Below are positions 25,180 through 33,475 of a stretch of 64,000 nt of DNA, piece after piece. The notes below the pieces were generated by a model. It ran no database searches. It saw nothing but the letters and a program-made list of their open reading frames with translations, and was not told the DNA's origin. A program made the translations under genes and the position numbers. The first letter of the stretch is position 1; every line of letters starts with the position of its first letter. The stretch is from positions 372,001-436,000 of the forward strand of contig NZ_JACHVB010000035.1 of the NCBI RefSeq assembly GCF_014230085.1, written 5' to 3'. The DNA comes from Ruficoccus amylovorans. Lineage in GTDB: Bacteria; Verrucomicrobiota; Verrucomicrobiia; Opitutales; Cerasicoccaceae.

Positions 25180-26754
25180 TTAGTTACGAATGTTCTGGCG
25201 GCGGTGGAACGCGACGCACAAGAGGACGGCCAGGCCGAGCAACAGGGCGTTGGTCCGAATTTCCGGGACCGCGGTCAGCTCAAGGTTGATTTCACCGTCT
25301 TCATAGGTGAAGACGCCTTGCATGCTCTCATTGGAAATCGTCCAGCCAGAGACGTCAATGGCTTCATCCAGGCCGGATATGATACCCGTGTAAATCCCGA
25401 CCTGTATGCCCGAGCCTTCGAGCACGATCATCTGGTTCAGGTCGAAGCTCCAGGTACCCCCGGTTCTGTTCAGGGTGGAGCTTTCGCCTGCTCCCGAGAG
25501 AACGAACTTAAGCATGGAGCCGGCGTCCATCTGGAGATCTTCGCCGATATTGAGCGCGGTCTGCGCGTTGCTGCCATCGCCGGCCAGGAGGGTGGCTCCG
25601 TCTTCGACGGTCACCGCGCGGTCGATATCACCCGTGCCGCCAAGTGTGGCTCCGGATTCGACGGTGATGCTCCCGCCGGTGGCGCCGTACTGGCCGTTGA
25701 TCAGCAGCATGCCTTCGGAGATCAAGGTCGTGCCCTTGTAGGTGTTGTCGGTGCCGGCGAGAACGACCGTGCCCTGTCCGACTTTGACGACGCCGTCGTT
25801 CCCGTCGGTACCGGCTCCGATCAGGTTTCCGCTGAATGTGACTTTGCCGCCTTCGACCGCGACCAGTTCCAGGGTACGGCCCCGGGTCGAGTGGTTGCCC
25901 AGTGTGATGTTACCGGTGTACTCCGAGGTGTCCGCCGTGTTGCCACCGATGTAGGCGCGGCTGGGGGTTGCGTTGGTGTTATCCCCGACGACGAAGTTGT
26001 TGTTAATGGTCAAAGCGCCTTCGGTCAGGACTCCGGCGTCGGCGCTGGGCCCCGTGTTGTTGTTGCGGGCGAACTCGACTGCGGCCAGACCGAGCGCGTT
26101 ATTGTGGCGGAGGATCAGCTTCGAGCGCTGGTTGAGGACATCCCCTGTGAAGGTGTTGTTCCCGCTGAGGATGATCGTCATGTTATAGGTACCGGTGTCG
26201 AGCGAACGGCTGCCAGTGCCCGAGATATTACCGTTGAGCGTGATCGTCCGGGCGGGGGAGGAGGATGAGGCGTTTCCCATGCCCAGCCAGCTTCTAGCCG
26301 TGCCCAGATCGATGTCACCATTGATGGTAATGTCGCCCTCCGTCGCCCAGATCTGGAAGTTGCTGGCACTGCCGGAGTAGATGATATTGTTATTGATCGT
26401 CTGGAGGTTCGACGAGTTGTTCTGAAGCCAGACATAGTTGCCGGAACTGGCACCGTTGATGGTGATGTCGTTGCCGCTGATTTCGAAGGCCCCGGCCGAA
26501 CTGCCAAAGGTCATTTTAGCGATAGACCAGTCAGTATCGACGTTCGGAGTGAGTCTGTTTGTTCCTTCGAAGCTGATGTCTGCCGTACCGTCGTTCGCGG
26601 GGGCGCTGCCTGACCAGTTGCCGGCATCAGACCAGTTATTATTGCTGCCTTCGCCGGACCAGGTTTGTGCCTGGGCCGACAATGAGAGGAGCATTAGTGA
26701 GAGTGAGCCAAGGCCAGAAACCTTGAGGATGTTTGGGGGGACGAGCTTTTTCAT
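25180..26754 (-). CDS. Autotransporter-type strand-repeat protein with a variant PEP-CTERM tail
   Basis: About 524 residues from the ATG at 26754 (MKKLVPPNILKVSGLGSLSLMLLSLSAQAQ signal). The mature start TWSGEGSNNNWSDAGNWSGSAPANDGTADISFEGTNR is the usual opening of PEP-CTERM strand-repeat proteins; repeats such as NTFTGDVLNQ, GTDNTYKGTTLISEGMLLING and GATLGGTGDIDRAVTVEDGATL follow, as in autotransporter passenger domains. The C-terminus AVPEIRTNALLLGLAVLLCVAFHRRQNIRN has the PEP-CTERM layout (Pro-Glu, hydrophobic helix, basic end) but reads VPEIRT rather than VPEPST. No autotransporter barrel is present. It sits in front of the fructan genes and may be a surface scaffold or binding protein. 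Confidence 0.85.
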   Translation of the reverse strand: MKKLVPPNILKVSGLGSLSLMLLSLSAQAQTWSGEGSNNNWSDAGNWSGSAPANDGTADISFEGTNRLTPNVDTDWSIAKMTFGSSAGAFEISGNDITINGASSGNYVWLQNNSSNLQTINNNIIYSGSASNFQIWATEGDITINGDIDLGTARSWLGMGNASSSSPARTITLNGNISGTGSRSLDTGTYNMTIILSGNNTFTGDVLNQRSKLILRHNNALGLAAVEFARNNNTGPSADAGVLTEGALTINNNFVVGDNTNATPSRAYIGGNTADTSEYTGNITLGNHSTRGRTLELVAVEGGKVTFSGNLIGAGTDGNDGVVKVGQGTVVLAGTDNTYKGTTLISEGMLLINGQYGATGGSITVESGATLGGTGDIDRAVTVEDGATLLAGDGSNAQTALNIGEDLQMDAGSMLKFVLSGAGESSTLNRTGGTWSFDLNQMIVLEGSGIQVGIYTGIISGLDEAIDVSGWTISNESMQGVFTYEDGEINLELTAVPEIRTNALLLGLAVLLCVAFHRRQNIRN

Positions 26755-26840
26755 GGTTCTGCTAGAGTTTGTGTATTCGACTGGATTTGCCCTGTCGGGG
26801 AGCACGTCTATCCAGTCATCTCAAGTAGCAACCATCGAGG

Positions 26841-26854
26841 AAAAATGATTTAGC
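26841..26854. promoter_or_regulatory. Degenerate AACGTT-type element
   Basis: AAAAATGATTTAGC resembles the AAAACGTTTTAGC element at 44408. It is about 87 bases upstream of the strand-repeat gene start at 26754. Weak on its own. Confidence 0.25.
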
Positions 26855-26883
26855 AAATGCTCATTCCTGATAGATCAGATTTA

Positions 26884-26895
26884 CTTACATGTAAG
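26884..26895. promoter_or_regulatory. 12-base palindrome CTTACATGTAAG (copy 1)
   Basis: A perfect 12-base palindrome, about 130 bases upstream of the strand-repeat gene. The identical 12-mer occurs once more, at 48941-48952, in another promoter region. A shared repressor or activator site is inferred. Confidence 0.45.
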
Positions 26896-26935
26896 GCATC
26901 GTCTGGAGCTCTGGCAGCCGCTCGTCGGCGCGGGA

Positions 26936-28951
26936 CTATCGAGCCAGCTCCAGATTTTCTCCACGGTACAGGTAAAGCCTGCTGGACTCGTCTCCCGCGA
27001 GAATATTCAGTCCCCCGCCGAGCGGCGTGGCCACTGCGCCGGACTCATGAGCGCCGCCGGGCTGAATCAGTTCGCCGGTTATTTTGTGTCTGAAGGGGAC
27101 GGGAAATGCAAAGACAGGTTGCTCGTTCGTACCGGTGTTTTTCATAAACAGCACCGTCCCCGGAGCCTTCTCCCCCAGGGCGGCGAAGGGGTAGCCAGTT
27201 TCGGGGTTGGGGATGGCGTTCCGGCGCGAGGTGCCGATGATGAGGTCAAGCACGCCGTCTCCGTCCCAATCGGCCAGGTCCAGCTTGCACCGGCCGGATG
27301 CGCCGCCGGGCATCCCGCTGACGGTGATCGGGCTGCCGTCCTCAAGCGTGAGGATACCGGCGTCTTCGACATTGTAATCGTCGATCCGGGTGTAGAGGTG
27401 GAGTGTGTCCTTATCGTCGGGCAGGATGAGAATGGTCCTGTCGCCAACATGGGCCAATGCCGGGCGTGCACGCCAGACCCCGTGCAAGGGAATTCCGTCG
27501 CAGTAGAGCGGATGGGCGGGGGCCAGAGCCGGTTCGGTGGGCGTACCTTTGTTCAGGTAGACGTTGTAGTCGCCGGTGATGTCGCCGGTTACGATGTCGG
27601 GAAGGCCGTCGCGATTCCAGTCGAACGCGTTCGGGGAAATATATCCCCAGTGCGCCTCCTGAAGGCCCTGGACGCTGCCGGAGTATCCGGCTTCGACATG
27701 CAGGAGGCGTCCGTCGGCCAGGCGGAGATAGCTGCTCTCGGTGAATGCGGGCTCGTCGTTGGTGCCCGTGTTTTTGTGAAAAACGATAAGTCCTTCGGAG
27801 ACACCGACGAGGATGTCGAGCTTGCCGTCGCCGTCCCAGTCGATTACGGAAGGAGTCGGAAGTGCGCCAGAAACGAGGTCGGCGTTTTTTTGCAGAACTT
27901 TGGTCGGCGCTTTATAGATGGGGGCTCCGGCGGGGGTGAAGCGTCCGGTAAAGGCGTAGTAATTCAAGGTGCCTTCACCCGAGACCATGATGTCCGCCCA
28001 GGCGCCCTGCTCGTTCGGATAGGTGAGGGCGCGTCCGCTGGTGGCGGTGTCGCGCAGGGCATTACCGTCTTCACCGGCGATGAGGAGCTTCTCTTTGAAC
28101 CGGATGGGTGCGTCGTAGTCGCCGGTGTTCGCGCTGGGGTAGTAGTAGAGATTACCCAGGCGTGAGGCGGAAACGAAGTCGCGTGACAACTCCGGCTGCA
28201 CGTCAACTGGGCTGCTGCCGCCGATACGGAAATAGACTTCCCGCTGGCTGGGAGTGGCCTGCTGGCTGTCGAGGACATCAGCACGGTCGAGATCGACGGA
28301 TGAGAGCCGCACGGCATGGAAGTAGCGATAGGGGCGTTGCCCGGTCCAGGAACCTTTGTCGTCGTAGGGACGCCATTCCTCGGTCCAGCGCTTGCTGCTG
28401 TCTCCGGGCGGGGTGTCGTCGGCCAGGTCGAAAAGGATGTCCACGGTGTCGTCGTCGTTGGGGATGACGGAGAGCGACTGTGGGCCTTTGGGCAGCTTGA
28501 GCTTGCTCAGCGGGAGCCGGTCTTGTTCGTCAAAGGAAAGCCTGTTTTCGTTAAAGACGGTGTGGAGAATCTCTTTGTCGAGAATCCAGTAGGCGTGAAC
28601 CTCGCCATCGGGCGTTTGGAAAATGGTACCTTTCTGTGTGGCCGGAGTCGTGATCAACTGAGGAGCGGAAAAGATCGGTGTGCCGTCATCCTGCTCGCCG
28701 GCGTATTTAAAATACGAGAGGTTTTTCGGGCCGCCGGTCCCGCTCATGAAGAGGTCGGGGCGGTTCGCCGTGCTCAGGTACACCGCGCCAACGGGGGAGC
28801 TGTTGGTGTTGTGAAGGTTTAGCATCCCGAGCCCGGAGGGAGCCGCGGACTTGAGGGGCTGCGTATCATCGCCGGGTAGGCTACCGGCTGTGGCGGGCAG
28901 GCAGGCGCTTAAGAGAAAGGCAAAAGAGAGTGTGCGGATGCTCGTGTTCAT
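26936..28951 (-). CDS. Secreted FG-GAP/VCBS repeat protein (paralogue A)
   Basis: 671 residues, signal peptide MNTSIRTLSFAFLLSACLPATAG. Repeated metal-binding motifs of the FG-GAP/VCBS type recur: DWDGDGKLDILVG, FDWNRDGLPDIVTGD, DLADWDGDGVLDLIIG, each followed by FxxNxGTxxxP. These indicate a calcium-binding beta propeller. N-terminal third shares VYLSTANRPDLFMSGTG, GTIFQTPDGEVHAYWI with the two paralogues at 37204 and 39290, including the Y-CDGIPLHGVWRARPAL and YTRIDDYNVEDAG segments, so the three are one family. Known relatives lack a firmly assigned activity; a polysaccharide lyase/hydrolase or binding role is possible. Its position next to two sulfatases suggests glycan processing. Confidence 0.82.
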   Translation of the reverse strand: MNTSIRTLSFAFLLSACLPATAGSLPGDDTQPLKSAAPSGLGMLNLHNTNSSPVGAVYLSTANRPDLFMSGTGGPKNLSYFKYAGEQDDGTPIFSAPQLITTPATQKGTIFQTPDGEVHAYWILDKEILHTVFNENRLSFDEQDRLPLSKLKLPKGPQSLSVIPNDDDTVDILFDLADDTPPGDSSKRWTEEWRPYDDKGSWTGQRPYRYFHAVRLSSVDLDRADVLDSQQATPSQREVYFRIGGSSPVDVQPELSRDFVSASRLGNLYYYPSANTGDYDAPIRFKEKLLIAGEDGNALRDTATSGRALTYPNEQGAWADIMVSGEGTLNYYAFTGRFTPAGAPIYKAPTKVLQKNADLVSGALPTPSVIDWDGDGKLDILVGVSEGLIVFHKNTGTNDEPAFTESSYLRLADGRLLHVEAGYSGSVQGLQEAHWGYISPNAFDWNRDGLPDIVTGDITGDYNVYLNKGTPTEPALAPAHPLYCDGIPLHGVWRARPALAHVGDRTILILPDDKDTLHLYTRIDDYNVEDAGILTLEDGSPITVSGMPGGASGRCKLDLADWDGDGVLDLIIGTSRRNAIPNPETGYPFAALGEKAPGTVLFMKNTGTNEQPVFAFPVPFRHKITGELIQPGGAHESGAVATPLGGGLNILAGDESSRLYLYRGENLELAR

Positions 28952-28997
28952 GATGTATAAAGTCAGTGCGGTAAGAATTTTTTCGTGAGACCTATCC

Positions 28998-30452
28998 TTA
29001 TTGAACAGTTGAGGCGCTTGTTCTCTTTACGGGAAAGCGCGCGTCTTGTTCTCTGAGTGTCTGCATGAGTTCGTCAGTCATTGCAGTTGCGAGCTTGCGG
29101 TTACTGGAGGCAAGGTTTCTGGATTCGCCGGGATTGTCTTTCAGATTGTAGAGCTCCACACTGTCGTCCTCGTAAAAGTATACCAATTTCATGTCACCCT
29201 TGCGGATGGCTGAGCATGGGCGGGTACCTACGTGCTGGGGGTGATAAAAAGGGAAATGCCAGATGAGGGCGGCGCGTTCGGGAAGTGGGGCCGCATTGTC
29301 TTCCAGCAAAGGAAAAAACGAACGCCCGTCGCAGGCTGAGTCGGGGGTTGCTATGCCGGCAGCATCGCAGAAGGTCGCGAACAGATCCGTACCCGTTATT
29401 ACCTCCTCGCTGACGCTGTCGGCGGGAATGTGACCCGGCCAGCGCACCATCAAGGGGACGCGCAGCCCGCCTTCATAAAGGGTCCATTTACTTCCTCGAA
29501 GATGACCGTTGTCGGCGTAAAGGGGCATGCCGCCATTATCCACGGTAAAGACGAGCATCGTGTCGTCGGCCAGTCCGAGCGCGTCCAACTCGTTCATGAC
29601 ACGTCCGATCAAGTGGTCCATCGTATCGATAAATGCCGCGTACTTGATGGCTTCTTTGTCGTAAGGCAGTCCCAACTGTTCCGCTTTCTGGCGATATTTT
29701 TCAAAAAGCCATTCGCAGCGGGTACTTACCGGTGTGTGCACATAGTACTGCCCCAGAAAAAGAAAAAAACGTTCGTTTCTATGGCGGGCCATGAAATCGA
29801 GTGCCTTGTCGGTGAGGGAATCCGGTTCGTATGTGCCGTCTGCAAAATCTCCATAGGCTTCTGTGCGTTTTTGGGTCTTTGAATAGCCATAGGGATGGCT
29901 GCCTCGGTCTTCGTCGGTTTCCTGAAAATGATGAGCGGCTGGGCCATGAGTAGGCCCATAGCCCAGGTATTGAGGATTTTCGGGTATCTTATGTTCGGAA
30001 AGATGCCATTTTCCAAAGTACCCAGTGACGAAGCCTGCCTCGCTAAATGCCTCACCCATCGTATAGGAATCCAGCGGGAGGTTCCTTGGATAAGGCGGTT
30101 CGACCAAAGGGGTGTTTTCGGGGTGCGTTGCGGTACGGGCCTGGACGACGAACTCAAAGCCAAGTCGGGCCGGGGTTTGACCGGTCAGTATGGATGCGCG
30201 CGAGGCTGAGCAGATCGGTGCCGGAGCATAGGCTTGGGTAAAGCGCATACTTTGGGATGCCAGGCGATTCAGGTTCGGCGTTTCGGCGAAGCTGCCACCA
30301 TAGGTATTGATATCTGCGTAGCCCAGGTCATCGACCAGGATGAAGACAATATTCCTGGGAGTCGTATGTTCGTCCGATGCGAAGAGACTTCCGGCTGCGA
30401 AAAGACTAAATGCGGCTAAGGCATGACGACAAAATAGCGATGCACTTTTCAT
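28998..30452 (-). CDS. Sulfatase (S1 family), exported
   Basis: 484 residues with signal peptide MKSASLFCRHALAAFSLFAAGSLFAS. Catalytic set: IVFILVDDLGYADI (metal Asp pair), PICSASRASILTG with Cys81 in the C-x-A-x-R signature for formylglycine formation, GKWHLSEH, and FTVDNGGMP. The C-terminus carries the usual MKLVYFYEDDSVELYNLKDNPGESRNLA tail. It desulfates an unknown glycan. It lies in a minus-strand series with a second sulfatase upstream (30527) and a VCBS protein downstream, with gaps of only 46-75 bases, suggesting co-transcription. Confidence 0.93.
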   Translation of the reverse strand: MKSASLFCRHALAAFSLFAAGSLFASDEHTTPRNIVFILVDDLGYADINTYGGSFAETPNLNRLASQSMRFTQAYAPAPICSASRASILTGQTPARLGFEFVVQARTATHPENTPLVEPPYPRNLPLDSYTMGEAFSEAGFVTGYFGKWHLSEHKIPENPQYLGYGPTHGPAAHHFQETDEDRGSHPYGYSKTQKRTEAYGDFADGTYEPDSLTDKALDFMARHRNERFFLFLGQYYVHTPVSTRCEWLFEKYRQKAEQLGLPYDKEAIKYAAFIDTMDHLIGRVMNELDALGLADDTMLVFTVDNGGMPLYADNGHLRGSKWTLYEGGLRVPLMVRWPGHIPADSVSEEVITGTDLFATFCDAAGIATPDSACDGRSFFPLLEDNAAPLPERAALIWHFPFYHPQHVGTRPCSAIRKGDMKLVYFYEDDSVELYNLKDNPGESRNLASSNRKLATAMTDELMQTLREQDARFPVKRTSASTVQ

Positions 30453-30463
30453 GGTTTAAAGTG

Positions 30464-30475
30464 TAAAAAAAACGT
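30464..30475. promoter_or_regulatory. AACGT-type element next to the sulfatase start
   Basis: TAAAAAAAACGT, a half-site of the AAAACGTT element, 12 bases upstream of the sulfatase start codon at 30452. Confidence 0.25.
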
Positions 30476-30526
30476 GGTCATGAAGCCTGCCTTAAAGCAG
30501 TTAACAGGTTTTAATTCCTTGTCTTT

Positions 30527-31990
30527 TCAGTCGGCTGAAGAAGGGGGGAATTGTTGATGAAGGATTTTGCGAATTGCTTCGATTTCTTCGTGTTTGTCAG
30601 GGTCGTTAATCAGATTCCGAGTTTCTGTAAGCCGTGAATCGTAGTCGTAAAATTCAGCGTCGATCAGCATGCCGTTTTCCCACTCCCGCCATTCGGTGTA
30701 GCGATGACGGGATGTGCGGACCGTGTAGCCCATGGCTGTGGGCGATGCCTTAGCTTTGAGATAGGCGGGCCGGGGATGCTGAGAGAACGCCGCCCGTTCT
30801 ATTGGTTGTTCGGGGTTTTTGAGTAAAGGAACCAGGCTCTGACCTTCCAGATCGCTTGGCAGAGGCAGACCGCCCAATTGCACGAGTGTCGGATATATGT
30901 CCAGCAGTTCAACTGGCGTCGTGCATTTGTCTCCGTGCGCATAGCCGTTTTCTGGTACCGCGATTATGAGGGGCGCTCGGGTATCGAGTTCAAAGTTTGA
31001 GGTTTTACACCAAAGCGCCTGTTCGCCCAGATGAAATCCATGATCTGACCAGAAGACGACAATGGTGTTATCCGCAAGCCCCAGGGCCTCCAGTTCGTCA
31101 AGGACTTTTCCGACTTGGGCGTCGAGATAGCTGATTGCCGCGTAGTAGCCGTGGCGGAGTTCAAGTGCCGTTGCATCGTCGGGCAGAGGGGCATTGTCTC
31201 CAAGTAATTCCCGGCTGTTGTGCCAGGCTATCTGTGGCGCGTCTTGCGGCCATTCGCCTGGGGACGGAAGACCAATGTCGGCCGGATCATACAGATCCCA
31301 GTATTTCCTGGGAGCGTTAAAAGGCAAGTGAGGCTTCCAGAAGCCAACGGCGAGAAAGAATGGTTGTGCCTCAGCCTTGAGTTCACGTAAGCGGGTAATG
31401 GCCAACTGCGCGATTCTACCGTCGAAGTAAGCTTCATCGGGCACATCAAGTTTCTCGACTTTTATGTTCCTGTTAAACTCCCGGACAGGCTGCCCGTTGA
31501 CAATGGCTATATCCTCATAATGAGAATTTACGTGCATGACTTGCGGTTGGCTCCAGGACAACGGATCTTCGCTGGCTCGCCCGTGATTATGGTAAATCTT
31601 TCCAATGCCTATTGCGGTATAGCCGTGTTCCTTAAACCATTGCGGCAGGGTTTTGATATCTGGAAGCTTATCCCGAAAATGGGATGAGAGATTCCAGACC
31701 TGCGTGGTGTCAGGCCGCATCCCGGTCATTAAGGATGCTCGGGAAGGGTTGCAGAGTGCCTGCTGGGCATAGGCATTTGTGAATAAAACTCCTCGCCGTG
31801 ACAAGGCATCCAGGTTGGGCGTTTTTACCACGTCATTTCCGTAACAGCCTAAATCATTGCGGAGGTCATCCGTGGCGATGAAGAGGATGTTTGGACGCTC
31901 CGGCGGCGGGGTGGCCGTGGCTGGATACGTGCAGGCTGACAGGATCGTAACAAGCAGCACTGCCCGGTTCGCTCTTTGTTTAGAGAACAT
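30527..31990 (-). CDS. Sulfatase, iduronate-2-sulfatase-like
   Basis: About 487 residues. The start at 31990 gives a signal peptide (MFSKQRANRAVLLVTILSACTYPATA); the open frame extends upstream only through the neighbouring gene. ILFIATDDLRNDLGCYGND and QALCNPSRASLMTG, with Cys80 as the formylglycine precursor, set it in the S1 family. The run RPDTTQVWNLSSHFRDKLPDIKTLPQWFKEHGYTAIGIGKIYH is typical of the iduronate-2-sulfatase branch. VFWSDHGFHLGEQALWCK gives the second metal site. In this branch substrates are uronic acid-containing or fucose-rich sulfated glycans in different organisms, so the substrate remains open. It is next to a sialidase-fold gene upstream. Confidence 0.92.
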   Translation of the reverse strand: MFSKQRANRAVLLVTILSACTYPATATPPPERPNILFIATDDLRNDLGCYGNDVVKTPNLDALSRRGVLFTNAYAQQALCNPSRASLMTGMRPDTTQVWNLSSHFRDKLPDIKTLPQWFKEHGYTAIGIGKIYHNHGRASEDPLSWSQPQVMHVNSHYEDIAIVNGQPVREFNRNIKVEKLDVPDEAYFDGRIAQLAITRLRELKAEAQPFFLAVGFWKPHLPFNAPRKYWDLYDPADIGLPSPGEWPQDAPQIAWHNSRELLGDNAPLPDDATALELRHGYYAAISYLDAQVGKVLDELEALGLADNTIVVFWSDHGFHLGEQALWCKTSNFELDTRAPLIIAVPENGYAHGDKCTTPVELLDIYPTLVQLGGLPLPSDLEGQSLVPLLKNPEQPIERAAFSQHPRPAYLKAKASPTAMGYTVRTSRHRYTEWREWENGMLIDAEFYDYDSRLTETRNLINDPDKHEEIEAIRKILHQQFPPSSAD

Positions 31991-32027
31991 TGAGTTGTCT
32001 ATGTTGTCCAGGAGGGGAGACCTCAGG

Positions 32028-33380
32028 CTAATAAACGAGGTCGCGGAAGTTTTTGACGCGGTGGAAGGTGATGATGTTTGTCTCGTGGGCGCTCTTGGCC
32101 TCGGCATCTCCGCTGCGCGAAAGGATGACGAGATCCTCGCCGTCGATATCCATGCTGGCATAGTGCCTGGCCTGGCTTGGGTCGTCGGTCATGGCGACAA
32201 GCCCCGCGAAACACCAGTCGACGAGGTTTTTTGAAAAATACAGCACCATGCGATGGCGTTCGTTATTGGGCAGGCTGTACCGCTCCGGCGGGAGAAGTTC
32301 GGCGCGGGTCATGGAGTCGGTGGATTGCGAGCCGAGCAGCCAGTAAAGCTTGGTCTGCTCGTCGTAGAGGAGGTGGAAGCGCATGTGGCCGCCGGGGACG
32401 GGCACGAAGAGCATGGACTTGCCGGAGGGGACTTTTTCCAGGCTCATTTCCATGCTGCCGTCGGGCAACTCGGTCACTTTGGTCAGGCAAGCCAGATTCG
32501 TTCCCCCGGTGTGGGAGCGGCTGAGGATGTGGAAGGTCTTGCCCATCGGGTCGTACCAGTAATGCGCCGGGTCGGTGATCTGCACGACGTTGGGCTCGAC
32601 CCAGCCCGGAGGCGACATGGAGTGCCCGCCGCCGACCGGATGACGGTCCGGGTAGTCGTAGGCAAAAAAAGGAACGCCGAAGTAGTCGGTGTCGGGGTTG
32701 TTCTCACGCAGGCCGTCGATGAGGTCCGCGAAGACAAGCATGCTCGACTGCGTCCATGCCTCGGGCTTGGTCAGGTCGTCGCCCTCGCGGGCTCTCAGAA
32801 GGACGAGACCCTTTTCCGCCGGGGCCCATGCATTGAGGTCGCGGGCTTTTTCAGTGCCCCGTTCGAAGGCGAGATAGATGTTGCCATTGGCGTACCAGAC
32901 GTTGGCGGGGGTCTGGTTCCAGGTGTCCTCGGAGTCGGAGAGGAGACTGGCCGCGCCCCAGCTTTCGCCGTCATCGTCGGAGCGGAAGATCGCCAACCCC
33001 CGCCCCGTGGCCAGATAGTACAGACTGTCTCCAGCCCGGAACAGCCGTCCTTGCAGGCGGGGGAGGCGGGCACGCTCCTGCCAGGTCGCGCCACCGTCGT
33101 CCGAGGTCAGCATCACTTCCTCCTTGGTGCCGCCCTTGTTACGGTCGAAAAACGTGTAGGCGGCGACGAGTCGGCCAGAGTCCAGCCGCAGTATCGTCGG
33201 GGAGTAGAGGGGAATCTTCTGGGGGTCGGGGGACCGCCCCACCACAACGAAGTCCTGGGCCAGCGGGCGAATCGGTGACCCGGTTGGTTCGCTCCAGAGG
33301 ATGCCGGTCGACATCAGCAGGCAGGCGAGAGTCAGCGTCCTGATGGTTGACAATAATGGACCTGGAAAGAACAGGGGCAT
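32028..33380 (-). CDS. Sialidase-fold (BNR repeat) secreted protein
   Basis: About 450 residues; start chosen at 33380 (MPLFFPGPLLSTIRTLTLACLLMSTGILWS signal), since the hairpin of the upstream gene lies just beyond. Asp boxes: TSDDGGATW and RSDDDGESW. The strand pattern PLYSPTILRLDSGRLVAAYTFF occupies the place of the sialidase RIP segment, but the canonical RIP triad Arg-Ile-Pro is absent. It is a close paralogue of 45561-46892: the final 120 residues, from LLPPERYSLPNNERHRMVLYFSKNLVDW to FHRVKNFRDLVY, are nearly identical. A hydrolase of a sialic-acid-like or uronic sugar is possible; true sialidase activity is not established. Confidence 0.78.
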   Translation of the reverse strand: MPLFFPGPLLSTIRTLTLACLLMSTGILWSEPTGSPIRPLAQDFVVVGRSPDPQKIPLYSPTILRLDSGRLVAAYTFFDRNKGGTKEEVMLTSDDGGATWQERARLPRLQGRLFRAGDSLYYLATGRGLAIFRSDDDGESWGAASLLSDSEDTWNQTPANVWYANGNIYLAFERGTEKARDLNAWAPAEKGLVLLRAREGDDLTKPEAWTQSSMLVFADLIDGLRENNPDTDYFGVPFFAYDYPDRHPVGGGHSMSPPGWVEPNVVQITDPAHYWYDPMGKTFHILSRSHTGGTNLACLTKVTELPDGSMEMSLEKVPSGKSMLFVPVPGGHMRFHLLYDEQTKLYWLLGSQSTDSMTRAELLPPERYSLPNNERHRMVLYFSKNLVDWCFAGLVAMTDDPSQARHYASMDIDGEDLVILSRSGDAEAKSAHETNIITFHRVKNFRDLVY

Positions 33381-33395
33381 GGGAGTGAGGGGTGT

Positions 33396-33428
33396 GGCGC
33401 CCCCCTCCGTGGATGGGTGGGGGGCGCC
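33396..33428 (-). terminator. GC-rich hairpin after the 33476 VCBS gene
   Basis: GGCGCCCCCC at 33396-33405 pairs with GGGGGGCGCC at 33419-33428, a perfect 10-base stem with a 13-base loop, 47 bases after the stop at 33476. It separates the VCBS gene from the sialidase-fold gene. Confidence 0.6.
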
Positions 33429-33475
33429 GGTGACGATGTGGTCGCAGTAGTATCTTTTGGATCGAAGGTTTAAGG

